Shown here one piece after another: positions 16,977-26,483 of a DNA stretch of 64,000 nt. The stretch's first letter is position 1; each line of letters starts with the position of its first letter. The translations under genes and the position numbers were made by a program. Source of the DNA: VRUE01 sp963840565. Its GTDB lineage: Bacteria > Actinomycetota > Thermoleophilia > Solirubrobacterales > 70-9. The notes beneath the pieces are model-generated. The model was not told the origin of the DNA. It made no database searches and saw nothing but the letters and a program-made list of their open reading frames with translations. The DNA is taken from positions 62,001 through 126,000 of the forward strand of contig CAWIZH010000002.1 in the NCBI GenBank assembly GCA_963840565.1, in the 5' to 3' direction.

Positions 16977-18291
16977 ATGACAACAGGGCGCAAGCTCTTC
17001 GGAACCGATGGGGTCCGAGGGGAGGCCGGAACGTTCCTCACGGCGGAGCTGGCGACGGCGCTCGGCCGCGCCGCGACTGCCTCGCTGGATGCCCGAGCGC
17101 CCGCAGGTGCTGATCGTCCGCGACACCCGCGAGTCGGGGCCGATGCTGGAGTCAGCCCTCGCGGCGGGGATAGCTGCGGCGGGCGGCGACGCCCTGCTCG
17201 GCGGCGTGCTGCCGACGCCGGCGGCGGCGATCTTGGTCAAGCGCCTCGGCCTCGACCTCGCCGCGGTCGTCTCCGCCTCGCACAATCCCTACCGCGACAA
17301 CGGGATCAAGTTCTTCTCGGCGCAGGGGACGAAGCTCGACGACGCGGCCGAGGCGAGGATCGAGTCACTGATCGACGCCGGGCCCAACGCTGCCGAGCCG
17401 GGCAGCATCAGCGAGCTGGGCGGCGGCCTCGAGGACTATCTGCGGGCGCTCGAGTCGGCCTTCCCGATCGACCTCTCGGGCCGTCGCGTCGTGCTCGACT
17501 GCGCCAACGGCGCCACCTTCCGCGCCGCGCCGATGATCTTCGAGCGCCTCGGCGCCACGGTCGAGACGATCGCGACCGAGCCCGACGGCCGCAACATCAA
17601 CGACGGCTGCGGCTCCACCCACCTCGATCAGCTCGCCGAGGCGATGGTCGCCTCCGAGGCGACGGTCGGCTTCGCCTTCGACGGCGACGGCGACCGCGTC
17701 CTCGCCGTCGACGGCTCCGGGCGCAGCCACGACGGCGACGAGCTGATCGCCCTCGCCGCCCGCGGCATGGCGGCTCGCGGCGAGCTCGCCGGTGGCGTCG
17801 CGGTGACCGTGATGAGCAACTACGGCTTTCACCAGGCGATGGAGGAGGCCGGGATCGAGGTCGCGGTGACCAGCGTCGGCGACCGCTACGTGCTCGACGA
17901 GCTGCGCGAGCGCAGCTGGGCGCTGGGCGGCGAGCAGTCGGGCCACATCATCGACACCCGCTTCGTCGCCACTGGCGACGGCACCGCCGCCGCGCTGGCG
18001 ACGATGCGCGAGCTGGCCGGCCGCGAGCTCGCCGCGGTGGCGCCGATGGAGAAGCTGCCGCAGACCCTGGTCAACGTCGAGGTCGCCGACCGCGAGGCGA
18101 TCGCCGGCGCCGGCGCGGTCTGGGAGGCGGTCGAGCACGAGGGCAAGGGGCTCGAGGGACGCGGCCGCGTGCTGCTGCGCCCCTCGGGGACCGAGCCGCT
18201 GGTGCGGGTGATGGTCGAGGCGCCGAGCGCCGAGGAGGCCGACGCGATTTGCGAGCGCCTTGTCACGTTGGTTCGTCAAGAGCTCACCTAG
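16977..18291 (+). CDS. glmM: Phosphoglucosamine mutase (frameshifted)
   Basis: About 437 aa. ATG 16977 follows GGAG; it begins RKLFGTDGVRGEAG. Catalytic Ser loop VVSASHNPYRDNG, metal-binding FDGDGDR, sugar-binding GEQSGH and phosphate-binding RPSGTEPLVRVMVEA are all present. It converts glucosamine-6-P to glucosamine-1-P for UDP-GlcNAc and peptidoglycan. One extra C at about 17091 (GCC-C-GAGCGC) shifts frame 3 to 1. It lies between ribosomal genes and glmS, so the two GlcN-phosphate enzymes are adjacent. Confidence 0.92.
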
Positions 18292-18320
18292 ACCACCGGT
18301 CTCTACCCTTCATCGACCCT

Positions 18321-20180
18321 ATGTGCGGAATCGTCGGATATGTGGGCGGGCGTCCCTGTCTGGACCTGCTCGTCGCCGGGCTCGAGAAGCTCGAGTACCG
18401 CGGCTATGACTCGGCCGGCGTCTCGGTGATCGACGATGGCCGCATCGACAGCGTGCGCGCCGTCGGCAACCTCGACAACCTGCGCGCCGCGATCGAGGAA
18501 GACGCCGAGGACGGCGGCGGGGTCGCGGTAGCCGCGCCTCCTGCCACGACCGGCGTCGCCCACACGCGCTGGGCGACCCACGGCCGCGTCACCGAGGAGA
18601 ACGCTCACCCGCACAGCGACAGCTCCGACCGGGTCCACATCGTCCTCAACGGGATCGTCGAGAACCACGCCAAGCTGCGCCGCCGGCTCGAGGGCGAAGG
18701 GCAGGAGTTCAGCTCCGAAACCGACGCCGAGGTCGTCGCCCACCTGATCGCCGGCCACTACGACGGCGATCTCGCCGCCGCCGTCCGCGCCGCCTTCGCC
18801 GAGCTGCGCGGCCACTACGCCTTCGTCGCCATGCACGCCGAGCAGCCGGGCCTGCTGGTCGGGGCGCGCAAGGAGTGCCCGCTGGTCGCCGGCGTCGGCG
18901 AGGGAGAGAGCTTCCTCGCCTCCGCGATTCCCGCCTTCCTCGCCCAGACCCGCCGGGCGGTGGCGATCGAAAATGACGAGATCGTCACGATCGACGCCTC
19001 CGGGGTGCGGATCACCGACGCCGAGGGCAACCCGGTGCAGCGCGCCGCCGAGGAGATCGAGTGGGACGAGGAGGCCGCCGAGAAGGGCGGCTATGAGACC
19101 TTCATGCTGAAGGAGATCCACGAACAGGCCGACGCCGTGGCGGAAACGATCGCCGACCGGCTGCCCGGCGACGACGGCGTCGATCTCTCCGAGGTCGAGC
19201 TCGACGATTACTACCTGCGCGACCTGAAGCGGATCGTGATCGTCGCCTGCGGCACCTCCTACCACGCCGGCCTGATCGGCCGCTACGCGATCGAGGAGTG
19301 GGCGCGGGTGCCGGTCGAGATGGACATCGCCTCCGAGTACCGCTACCGCAACCCGGTGATCGGCGAGGGCGACCTGGTGATCGGGATCACCCAGTCGGGT
19401 GAGACCGCCGACACCCTGGCGGCGATGCGCCTCGCCCGCGAAAACGGCGCCAAGGTGCTGGCGATAACCAACGTGATGGGCAGCCAGGCCACGCGCGACT
19501 CCGAGGCCGTCCTCTACACCCGCGCCGGGCTCGAGGTCAGCGTCGCGGCGACCAAGACCTTCGTCGCCCAGGTCGCGGCGATGTACCTGATCGGCCTGCG
19601 GCTGGCCGAGCTGCGCGGAACGCTGGAGCCAGGGCGGCTGACCGAGCTGGTCGCCGAGCTGAAGGCGATCCCGTCGAAGATCGAGACCACCCTGGCCGCG
19701 ATCGAGGCGCCGGTGCGGGCAGCCTCGCAGGCCCACCACGAGCAGCAGTTCTTCCTCTACCTCGGCCGTCACATCGGCCTGCCCGTCTGCCTCGAGGGCG
19801 CCCTGAAGCTGCGCGAGATCTCCTACATCCCGACCGACGCCTACGCCGCCGGCGAGATGAAGCACGGCCCGATCGCGCTGCTCGACGAGTCGACCCCGGT
19901 GGTCTGCGTGGCGACCGAGAGCCCGGTCCTCGACAAGGTCCTTTCCAACGTCGAAGAGGTGCGCGCCCGCGGTGCGCAGACGATCGCGATCGCGACCGAA
20001 GGCTGCGATCGCGTCGGTGCCGTGGCTGACGAGACGATCGAGGTCGCCCGCACCGATTGGATCCTGCAGCCGATCGTCGCGGTCCTGCCGCTGCAGCTTC
20101 TCGCCTACGACATTGCCCGCGCGCGGGGGCTCAACGTCGACCAGCCGCGCAACCTCGCCAAGACCGTGACTGTCGAGTAA
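18321..20180 (+). CDS. glmS: Glutamine-fructose-6-phosphate aminotransferase
   Basis: 619 aa, intact, making glucosamine-6-P from fructose-6-P and glutamine. The N-terminal nucleophile is Cys after Met (MCGIVGYVGGR), with the amidotransferase motifs GVAHTRWATHG and LNGIVENH. Two SIS domains follow (VACGTSYHAGL, ITQSGETADTLAA), and the C-terminus is the standard NLAKTVTVE. There is no glmS ribozyme: only 29 nt separate it from glmM. Confidence 0.96.
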   Translation: MCGIVGYVGGRPCLDLLVAGLEKLEYRGYDSAGVSVIDDGRIDSVRAVGNLDNLRAAIEEDAEDGGGVAVAAPPATTGVAHTRWATHGRVTEENAHPHSDSSDRVHIVLNGIVENHAKLRRRLEGEGQEFSSETDAEVVAHLIAGHYDGDLAAAVRAAFAELRGHYAFVAMHAEQPGLLVGARKECPLVAGVGEGESFLASAIPAFLAQTRRAVAIENDEIVTIDASGVRITDAEGNPVQRAAEEIEWDEEAAEKGGYETFMLKEIHEQADAVAETIADRLPGDDGVDLSEVELDDYYLRDLKRIVIVACGTSYHAGLIGRYAIEEWARVPVEMDIASEYRYRNPVIGEGDLVIGITQSGETADTLAAMRLARENGAKVLAITNVMGSQATRDSEAVLYTRAGLEVSVAATKTFVAQVAAMYLIGLRLAELRGTLEPGRLTELVAELKAIPSKIETTLAAIEAPVRAASQAHHEQQFFLYLGRHIGLPVCLEGALKLREISYIPTDAYAAGEMKHGPIALLDESTPVVCVATESPVLDKVLSNVEEVRARGAQTIAIATEGCDRVGAVADETIEVARTDWILQPIVAVLPLQLLAYDIARARGLNVDQPRNLAKTVTVE

Positions 20181-20209
20181 CGGCGAGTACCGCTACTCTT
20201 TTCGAGCTA

Positions 20210-21781
20210 ATGATCAAGATTCGTCTATCCATTTCGGCTTTCGCGGTCCTCGCGGTTCTCCTCGTCGCCGGTTGCGGCAGCGGCAGCAGCGGCGGGAGCT
20301 CCAGCTCCAGTTCCGAGACTCCGGCAAGCCTCGCGGCGCCGGGCTCGCTCGTCTACGTCGAAGGAAACCTGAAGCCGACGGGTGAACTGAAGTCGAACGT
20401 CGACGCCGTCGCGAACAAGATCGGCGGCATCGACGATCTCGGCGAATTCGTCGTCTCCGAACTCGAAAGCTCGGCTGACGATGAAGGCGAATCGGTCGAT
20501 TTCGCCACCGAAGTGGAACCGTGGCTGGGCAAGACCGCGGGCGTCGCCTTCGAACGCCTTGAAGACGAAGAACTCTCCGAACCGCTGATCGCGATCCAGA
20601 CCACCGACGCGAAGGCGACGCAGAAATTCATCGACAAACAGGCCAGCGGCGGCAAAGACCCCTATAAAGATCTCTCCTACGAAGAAATCGACTTCAAGGT
20701 CGGCGGTTCGGAAGGGAACGCGATGGGAGTGATCGGCGAATGGGCCGTGATCGCCGACGGCGAAAAGGCCTTCAAAGCCGCGGTGGACGCGTCCAACGGC
20801 GATTCGCTGGCCGGCGAAGACCGCTTCCAGACCGCCTTCGACGCCGCCTCCAACGGCAGCATCGCCGATATCTACGTCGACCTCGGCGGGCTGCTCAAAC
20901 AGTCGGAAGGCGAAAACGAAGAACAGGCCGAGCAGATCCTCGAAAGCTCCGGCATCGACGCCGGCGAAGCGACGGCGGTGGCGAGCGTGATCCCCGGCTC
21001 CGATCAGATCGAATTCGACCTGAGCAGTGACCTTGGCGGCGAGAAGGCGCCCAGCGGCGACGCCTCCAAGCTGCTCGGCACGATGCCGGCCGGCTCGGTC
21101 GCGGCATTCGCCACCTCCGGCTTCGGCGAACAGCTCGAAGAAGCGGTCGACGATCTCGACGAGTCTGGGATTCCACCGCAGGTGCCGCCCGGCAAGCTGA
21201 AGAGCACGATGAGCGAAGCCGGGATCGACCTCGACAAGATCGCCGCCTCGCTCGAAGAAGCGGCCGTCTACGTGGAAGGGAATAACAGGAGCAATCTCGG
21301 CGGCGCCATGGTCGTGACCGCCAAGGGCGACGAAGCGGCTGAAGCGATCGCCGGCCTGGGCACCCTGCTGCGCGGCGCGCAGGTGCCGGGGGTGACGGCG
21401 GTGAGCGGCAAGGCAAGCGGCTTCTCGATCCGCAGCTCCGAACTCGGCAGCAAGCCGCTTGTCGTCGCCGCCGAAGACAGCCGGATCGCGATCGGCTACG
21501 GCCTCCCCGAGACCCTGCAGGGCCTTGCCCTGGGCTCGGGCCCGACCCTCTCCGGCAGCGCCTCCTACAAGGCCGCGGTCTCCTCCTTGGGCAAGACGCC
21601 GATCAGCGCCTACGTCAGCGGCGCCAGCGCCCTGCAGCTGGCGGAAGCGCTGGTGCCGCGCTCGAAGAAAGGCTTCTGGGAAGCGGTTCCCTACCTGAAG
21701 AAGGTCGAATTCCTCGCCCTCGGATCCGTCCCCAGCGACGAACTGGCGACGGCGAAGCTGATCGCGGGCCTCGAAAAGTAA
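20210..21781 (+). CDS. Lipoprotein with DUF3352-like repeats, unusual GAA codon use
   Basis: 523 aa, ATG 20210. A lipoprotein signal peptide ends in LLVAGCGS with the lipobox Cys, then a Gly/Ser linker. The remainder is acidic, has repeated units of the form LVYVEGNL / AAVYVEGNN / ISAYVSGA, and lacks membrane segments, resembling DUF3352-type extracellular proteins of actinobacteria. Function unknown; it is probably anchored on the outer face of the membrane. Nearly all Glu codons are GAA, whereas flanking glmS and acpS use GAG almost throughout. The gene is intact, suggesting the difference is biological rather than error. Confidence 0.75.
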   Translation: MIKIRLSISAFAVLAVLLVAGCGSGSSGGSSSSSSETPASLAAPGSLVYVEGNLKPTGELKSNVDAVANKIGGIDDLGEFVVSELESSADDEGESVDFATEVEPWLGKTAGVAFERLEDEELSEPLIAIQTTDAKATQKFIDKQASGGKDPYKDLSYEEIDFKVGGSEGNAMGVIGEWAVIADGEKAFKAAVDASNGDSLAGEDRFQTAFDAASNGSIADIYVDLGGLLKQSEGENEEQAEQILESSGIDAGEATAVASVIPGSDQIEFDLSSDLGGEKAPSGDASKLLGTMPAGSVAAFATSGFGEQLEEAVDDLDESGIPPQVPPGKLKSTMSEAGIDLDKIAASLEEAAVYVEGNNRSNLGGAMVVTAKGDEAAEAIAGLGTLLRGAQVPGVTAVSGKASGFSIRSSELGSKPLVVAAEDSRIAIGYGLPETLQGLALGSGPTLSGSASYKAAVSSLGKTPISAYVSGASALQLAEALVPRSKKGFWEAVPYLKKVEFLALGSVPSDELATAKLIAGLEK

Positions 21782-21790
21782 GCTGGCGCC

Positions 21791-22144
21791 GTGGCTTCCG
21801 GCCTCGGCATAGACCTGCTGGAGATCGAGCGCCTCGAGCGCGCTCTGGAGCGCCATCCGCGGCTGGCCGAGCGCCTCTTCACCGAGGCCGAGCGCGACTA
21901 CGCGGCGGCGCGCGGCCGCCCCGGCCGGCACCTGGCCGCCCGCTTTGCCGCCAAGGAGGCGGTGGTCAAGGCGCTTGGCCTCAGCGGTGGCTTCGACCTG
22001 CGCGAGATCGAGGTGGTCGCGGGAGAGCCGCCGACAGTGCGGCTCTCGGGGCTGGCGGCCGAGGCGGCTGGCGGCGAGCGGGTCGAAGTGTCTCTAACGC
22101 ACTCCCGCGACTACGCTGCTGCTGTGGCGATCAAGTCAGGCTGA
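21791..22144 (+). CDS. acpS: Holo-[acyl-carrier-protein] synthase
   Basis: 117 aa, GTG 21791. It transfers phosphopantetheine from CoA to ACP. Seen: GIDLLEIERLERALERHPRL with the Mg-binding Asp, the signature FAAKEAVVKALG, and C-terminal VEVSLTHSRDYAAAVAI. The length is typical of AcpS. The 3' end overlaps the convergent Fic gene by 14 nt. It is upstream of nnr, a common neighbour of acpS. Confidence 0.92.
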   Translation: MASGLGIDLLEIERLERALERHPRLAERLFTEAERDYAAARGRPGRHLAARFAAKEAVVKALGLSGGFDLREIEVVAGEPPTVRLSGLAAEAAGGERVEVSLTHSRDYAAAVAIKSG

Positions 22145-23303
22145 GCTGGCGCCGATCTCGAACGACCACGAACGGATCCTCGTCGGCCCGGGGGGGCCGG
22201 CTGGCTTTCACTTCATTCCTTATCTCCATGGGCTTAGTCCCCGCCAGGTAGTAGCGGGCACGACGCTCCCCCAGTGGTTCGAGCAGTTTTTGGTCGACCA
22301 TTGCTCTCAGGTCTCGCGAGGCAGTCTGCTCGCTCACTTCCTCACCCGTCACCCCCTCGACCGAGGTCCTATAGCTCCCCCTGCGGATTCGCAGCCCGTA
22401 CGCGGCATCCATGAGCGCCACCGCGCAGCGTTCCGGTAGCCCACTCTTCTCCGCCAGGGCGAAGCAGGAGTTCCACAATTCCTCGATCTCCTGTCGCCGT
22501 CGCAGCATCGTACGAATCTGCAGGTAGTGGGCGCGCAAGCAGAAGCGAATCCAGGGACGAGCATCTCGCTCCGGATTCCAGGAGCCGGCGCCAACATCAG
22601 CGAGGACTTCGTAATAGGCGTCGGTGTTGCGTCCGAGAAACTCCTCGATGCTGGAGAAGACCGGGGCAAGAACACGATCGCGGGCGAGCACGAGGGTCTG
22701 CAGGCAGCGTGCCATTCGGCCGTTCCCGTCGCTGAAGGGATGGATCAAAACCAGGTTCAAGTGGGCCATTGCTGCCTTGACCAGTACCGGGCTCTGATCG
22801 GATTCGAGCGCGAGCAGCATCTCGGCGATCAGTCTCGGGATTTCCTCGCTTGATGGGCCCTCGTAGACAATCTCCCCACTGGCGTCGTTTCGCACGTAGA
22901 TATCACCTGGGCGCCACTGCCCAGGGTTCTTGGCAAGGTCGTGCTTGAGCATCATGAAATGAAGGCTCTTGATCAGCCCCTCGTCCACGTTCGGCGCCTC
23001 GCCGCGAGCGAGCTGGAGCACGTATGTCATCGCGTCCCGATAGCCCGCAAGGGCGAGTTGGGTCTCGGCGTTGGCGTCGAGGGTCGGCTCCCCGTCCACC
23101 GCGGCGACCACATCGTCGAGGGAAGCGTTGTAGCCCTCGATGCTGTTGGAGCCCTGGACGGCTCGCGCGAACGTCATGCGCCGCAAGGTCCCTGCCCATC
23201 TCCGCGGCTCTGCGACTCGATCGCGGAGTTGCTCACGCTGTTCTGAGAGCAGCTCTAGGACGCCGTGCTCGTCGTCTCTAAGCTCGGGAGCCTGAAAGAT
23301 CAT
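22131..23303 (-). CDS. Fic-domain AMPylase-like protein with inhibitory motif and C-terminal winged helix
   Basis: 390 aa, intact. The Fic motif is HPFSDGNGRMAR (HxFx[D/E]GNGRxxR). An N-terminal SNSIEG fits the [S/T]xxxE[G/N] inhibitory helix, so this is a class II Fic protein that autoinhibits. The N-terminal DUF4172-like helices (LLSEQREQLRDRV, RRWAGTLRRMTFARAVQG) and a C-terminal winged helix (VTGEEVSEQTASRDLRAMVDQKLLEPLG) complete the common single-chain architecture. Fic enzymes transfer AMP to a target hydroxyl; the target is unknown. The gene is less GC-rich than its neighbours, with an AT-rich upstream region, consistent with recent transfer. Confidence 0.88.
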   Translation of the reverse strand: MIFQAPELRDDEHGVLELLSEQREQLRDRVAEPRRWAGTLRRMTFARAVQGSNSIEGYNASLDDVVAAVDGEPTLDANAETQLALAGYRDAMTYVLQLARGEAPNVDEGLIKSLHFMMLKHDLAKNPGQWRPGDIYVRNDASGEIVYEGPSSEEIPRLIAEMLLALESDQSPVLVKAAMAHLNLVLIHPFSDGNGRMARCLQTLVLARDRVLAPVFSSIEEFLGRNTDAYYEVLADVGAGSWNPERDARPWIRFCLRAHYLQIRTMLRRRQEIEELWNSCFALAEKSGLPERCAVALMDAAYGLRIRRGSYRTSVEGVTGEEVSEQTASRDLRAMVDQKLLEPLGERRARYYLAGTKPMEIRNEVKASRPPRADEDPFVVVRDRRQLSLT

Positions 23304-23322
23304 GATATTTGCAAAGTATCAT
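23302..23322. promoter_or_regulatory. Palindromic operator overlapping the Fic start codon
   Basis: ATGATATTTGC / AAAGTATCAT forms a 21-bp near-palindrome (one mismatched pair) that includes the Fic ATG. The half-site ATATCAT recurs at about 23350 (AAATATCATTGAC). The surrounding 115-nt gap is strikingly AT-rich. The winged helix of the Fic protein is a plausible binder (inference). Confidence 0.5.
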
Positions 23323-23418
23323 GATTACCTGATCTGATGACGTTTTATAAATATCATTGACTCATCAGGCTGATTAGCAGGGATTTCAAAAAGTATTTCA
23401 GCTGAGTAGGCTCATTGG

Positions 23419-24887
23419 GTGGAGCCATGGCTTAGTCCGCTGTACGACGCCGAGGGGATGCGGGCAGTTGATCGCTGGGCGATCGAGGAGCAGGGGATTG
23501 CCGAGGCGGGCCTGATCGAGGCGGCTGGGACGGCGCTGGCTGAGGCGGTTGCCGAGCTGGCGCCTGAGGGGCCTGTGCGGATCGTCTGCGGCAAGGGCAA
23601 TAACGGCGGCGACGGTTTGGTGGCTGCGCGGCACCTGGCTGGGATGGGGTACGAGGTTGATGTCGTGGAGCTCTTCTCCGGGAAGTTGCCCGGTGACCTC
23701 GATGCCTGGCTCGCGGGCTCGGGCGCGGTTGTCGACGCGATCTTCGGCACCGGCTTCTCCGGCGAGCCACGCGAGCCCGCCGGTGCGGCGATCGAGGCGA
23801 TCAACCGCTGCGGGGCGCCGGTCGTCGCCTGCGACATCGCCTCCGGGGTCGACGCTTCGAGCGGCGAGATCGCCGGGCTCGCGGTCGAAGCAGACCTGAC
23901 CGTCTGCTTCCACGCGGCGAAGATCGGACACCGGGTCGCGCCGGGCAAGTGGCACACGGGCGAGCTGCGGGTGGTGCCGATCGGCATCCCCGACGGGGCG
24001 CCGGGCGAACCGCTGGCCGGGACGATCGAGCCGGCCGTGCTCGCCCTGGCCCCGCGCCGTGGCTCGCGGTCGACCAAGTTCAGCTCGGGGCAGGTCGCGA
24101 TCGCCGGCGGCTCGCGCGGTCTCACCGGCGCGGTTCGGATGTCCTCGCTGGCGGCGATCCGCGCCGGCGCCGGCTACGCCACCGTGGCCGTGCCGGCCGA
24201 GCTGGAGCCGGTCTTCGAGGCGGCTCAGCCCGAGGTGATGTCGGTCGGTTGCCCGGGAGGGGACGGCTGCCTGGCGCCGGCCTCGCTGAAGCCGATCCTG
24301 CGGACCTTCGAGCGCGCCGCGGCCGGCGTGCTGGGGCCGGGGATGGGCCGCGATCCGGGCTCGGTCGAGTTGGCTCGCGATGCCGCCGCCGCGATCGAGG
24401 CGCCGCTGGTGATCGATGCCGACGGCCTCGACGCCTTCGCCGGCGAGCTCGGGCGGATCGCCACTCGGCAGGCGCCGACGATCCTCACGCCCCACGCGGG
24501 CGAGCTCGGGCGCCTGCTCGACCGGCCCTCCGAGGAGATCGCCGCCCACCGACTTGCCTCGGCCCGCGATGCCGCCGCGCCGCCGGCGCCGTGGTCGTGC
24601 TCAAGGGCGACGACACGATCGTCACCGACGGCGAGCGGGTTGCGATCAACGCGCTCTCGGCGCCGGCGCTGGCGACGGCAGGTACCGGCGACGTGCTCTC
24701 CGGCATCGTCGCGGCCCTGCTCGCTCGCGGCCTCGATCCCTTCGCCGCGGCCTGCGCGGCGGTGATCGCCCACGCCCGCGCCGGCCGCGACGCGGCCGCC
24801 CGCATCGGCACGGCGGAGTCGGTGATCGCCACCGACGTGATCGACTCGATCCCGCGCGGGATCGCTCCCGGCGCTCCGGTCGAATAA
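23419..24887 (+). CDS. nnr: Bifunctional NAD(P)H-hydrate epimerase/ADP-dependent dehydratase (frameshifted)
   Basis: About 489 aa. The N-terminal YjeF epimerase domain has MRAVDRWAIEEQGI, VRIVCGKGNNGGDGLVAAR and VVDAIFGTGFSG. The C-terminal ribokinase-like dehydratase domain has GQVAIAGGSRGLTGA, VLGPGMGRDPGS, LTPHAGELGRLL and ATAGTGDVLSGIVAALLARG. The pair repairs hydrated NAD(P)H. The frame changes near 24590 between ARDAA and AGAVVVLKGDD (net -1 or +2), so the dehydratase C-terminus lies in another frame. GTG 23419 is the start. It belongs to the acpS-nnr-CBS-alr-cca cluster on the plus strand. Confidence 0.9.
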
Positions 24888-24903
24888 TCTCGCTCGCCTA
24901 GCG

Positions 24904-25369
24904 ATGAAGACCGCTGCCGAAATCATGGATGCCGATGTGCCCGCCGTCTCCCCGGACGCCGACGCGCGCGCCGCGATCGAGCTGCTTGGCGAAGACCGAG
25001 ATGGGGGCGATCCCGGTGATCGACGCGGAACGCAAGGTGGTCGGGATCGTCAGCGAGTCGGACCTGATCCTCAGCGACGAGGAAGCCGACCTGCACCTGC
25101 CGCACTACCTCAACATCATGGGCGGGATCGTCTTCGTCGGCTCGATGAAGGGCTTCGAGAAGCGGCTCAACAAGGCGTTCGCGACCAAAGTCTCAGAGCT
25201 GATGACGGCCGAACCGATCGTCGCCCGCGACGACGACGATGCCGAGGCGGTCGCCAGGACGATCGCCGAGAAGCACCACAACCACCTGCCGGTGGTCGAC
25301 GGCGAGGGCCGCCTCGCCGGACTGGTGACCCGGGCCGACGCGCTGGCCGCGCTCGTCGCCGACCACTAG
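24904..25369 (+). CDS. CBS-domain pair protein (frameshifted)
   Basis: About 154 aa with two CBS motifs: TAAEIMDADVPAVSPDADAR with AIPVIDAERKVVGIVSESDL, and VSELMTAEPIVARDDDDAEA with HLPVVDGEGRLAGLVTRADAL. Between them a short basic loop (KGFEKRLNKAFATK) may face a membrane or partner. CBS pairs bind adenine nucleotides and regulate partners; the target is unknown. An extra G at about 24989 (CTT-G-GCGAAG) breaks the first motif. It is followed 4 nt later by alr. Confidence 0.85.
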
Positions 25370-25373
25370 CGCG

Positions 25374-26483
25374 ATGGCGCGGGCAGTTGCCCGGATCGAC
25401 CTTGGCGCTGTCGAGCGCAACTGCGCGCGGCTGAAGTCCGAGCTGGGCGAGGGGGCGGAGCTCTGCGCGGTGGTCAAGGCCGACGGCTACGGCCACGGCG
25501 CCGACGGCTGCGCCACGGCGGCGCTGGCTGGCGGCGCGACGCGGCTGGCGGTGGCCACCGGGGCTGAGGCGGCGCAGATCGGCCGGCGCTTCCCCCAGAT
25601 CCCGCTGCTGACGATGGGGGCGCTCGCCCCCGACGACCTCGAGGACGCGCTCGCGGCGGGCTCGGAGGTCGCGGTCTGGCACGACGACTTCCGCCGGCTG
25701 GTCAGCGCTCGCGGCCGCGCCCAGGGACGGCCGGTCCGCGTCCACGTCAAGTACGACAGCGGCATGGGCCGGCTCGGCAACCGCGACCCCGCCGCGGTGC
25801 TCGCCCTGGCTCGCGCCTGCGCCGAGGATCCCCAGCTCGACCTGGCCGGTGTCTGGACCCACTTCGCCACCGCCGACGAACCCGACTCCGACTTCTTCGA
25901 CGAGCAGCTGGAGCGCTTCTCGGCGGTTGCCGATGCACTCAAGGCCGAGTTCCCCGGCATCGTCGTCCACGCCGCCAACAGCGCCGCCGTCTTTCGCGAC
26001 CAGCGGGCCCACTTCGACATGGCGCGCTGCGGCGTCGCCGTCTACGGCCTCGATCCGTTCCAGGGCGAGCCGGCGCAGCGCGGGCTCGAGCCGGCGATGT
26101 CGCTGCGCTCCTACGTCGCCGACGTCAAGCGCTTCTCGGCCGGCGACAGCGCCGGCTACGGGCAGACCTGGCGCGCTCCAGCCGATACCTGGGTCGGAGT
26201 CCTGCCGCTCGGCTACGGCGACGGCGTGCGGCGTGCCCTCTCCAACAACGCCGAGGTGCTGGTCCGCGGCCGGCGCCGGCCGCTGGTCGGCACCGTCTCG
26301 ATGGACAACATCACGATCGACCTCGGCCCCGAGACCGATGTCGAGCCAGGCGACGAGGCGGTGCTGATCGGCTCGCAGGGCGAGGAGTCGATCCTCGCCG
26401 AGGAGGTTGCCCGCCGCATCGGCACGATCAACTACGAGGTCACTTGCGGGATCTCGGCCAGGGTGCCGCGGGAAGCACGATGA
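25374..26483 (+). CDS. alr: Alanine racemase
   Basis: 369 aa, intact. It interconverts L- and D-alanine with PLP for peptidoglycan. The PLP lysine is in CAVVKADGYGHG near residue 35. HVKYDSGMGRLG and the catalytic C-terminal domain (SLRSYVADVKRF, GYGQTW, LPLGYGDGVRR, VSMDNITID) are complete. It ends in an ATGA overlap with the next gene. It supplies the D-Ala that the upstream carboxypeptidase removes. Confidence 0.95.
   Translation: MARAVARIDLGAVERNCARLKSELGEGAELCAVVKADGYGHGADGCATAALAGGATRLAVATGAEAAQIGRRFPQIPLLTMGALAPDDLEDALAAGSEVAVWHDDFRRLVSARGRAQGRPVRVHVKYDSGMGRLGNRDPAAVLALARACAEDPQLDLAGVWTHFATADEPDSDFFDEQLERFSAVADALKAEFPGIVVHAANSAAVFRDQRAHFDMARCGVAVYGLDPFQGEPAQRGLEPAMSLRSYVADVKRFSAGDSAGYGQTWRAPADTWVGVLPLGYGDGVRRALSNNAEVLVRGRRRPLVGTVSMDNITIDLGPETDVEPGDEAVLIGSQGEESILAEEVARRIGTINYEVTCGISARVPREAR

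Noticed and set aside
18292..18320. glmS ribozyme
   Set aside because: Only 29 nt separate glmM and glmS, far too short for the ribozyme.
18303..19865. Very long minus-strand open frame opposite glmS (also opposite the lipoprotein at 20225-21931 and opposite coxA at 37305-39209)
   Set aside because: Mirror frames produced by the strong G/C third-position bias of the real genes. Their translations are low-complexity Arg/Gly/Ala/Asp-rich and have no motifs.
16977..20180. Apparent glmM-glmS fusion of 1067 residues
   Set aside because: The frame leaves glmM at a +1 shift near 17091 and is meaningless until the glmS ATG at 18321; glmM continues in another frame to its own stop.
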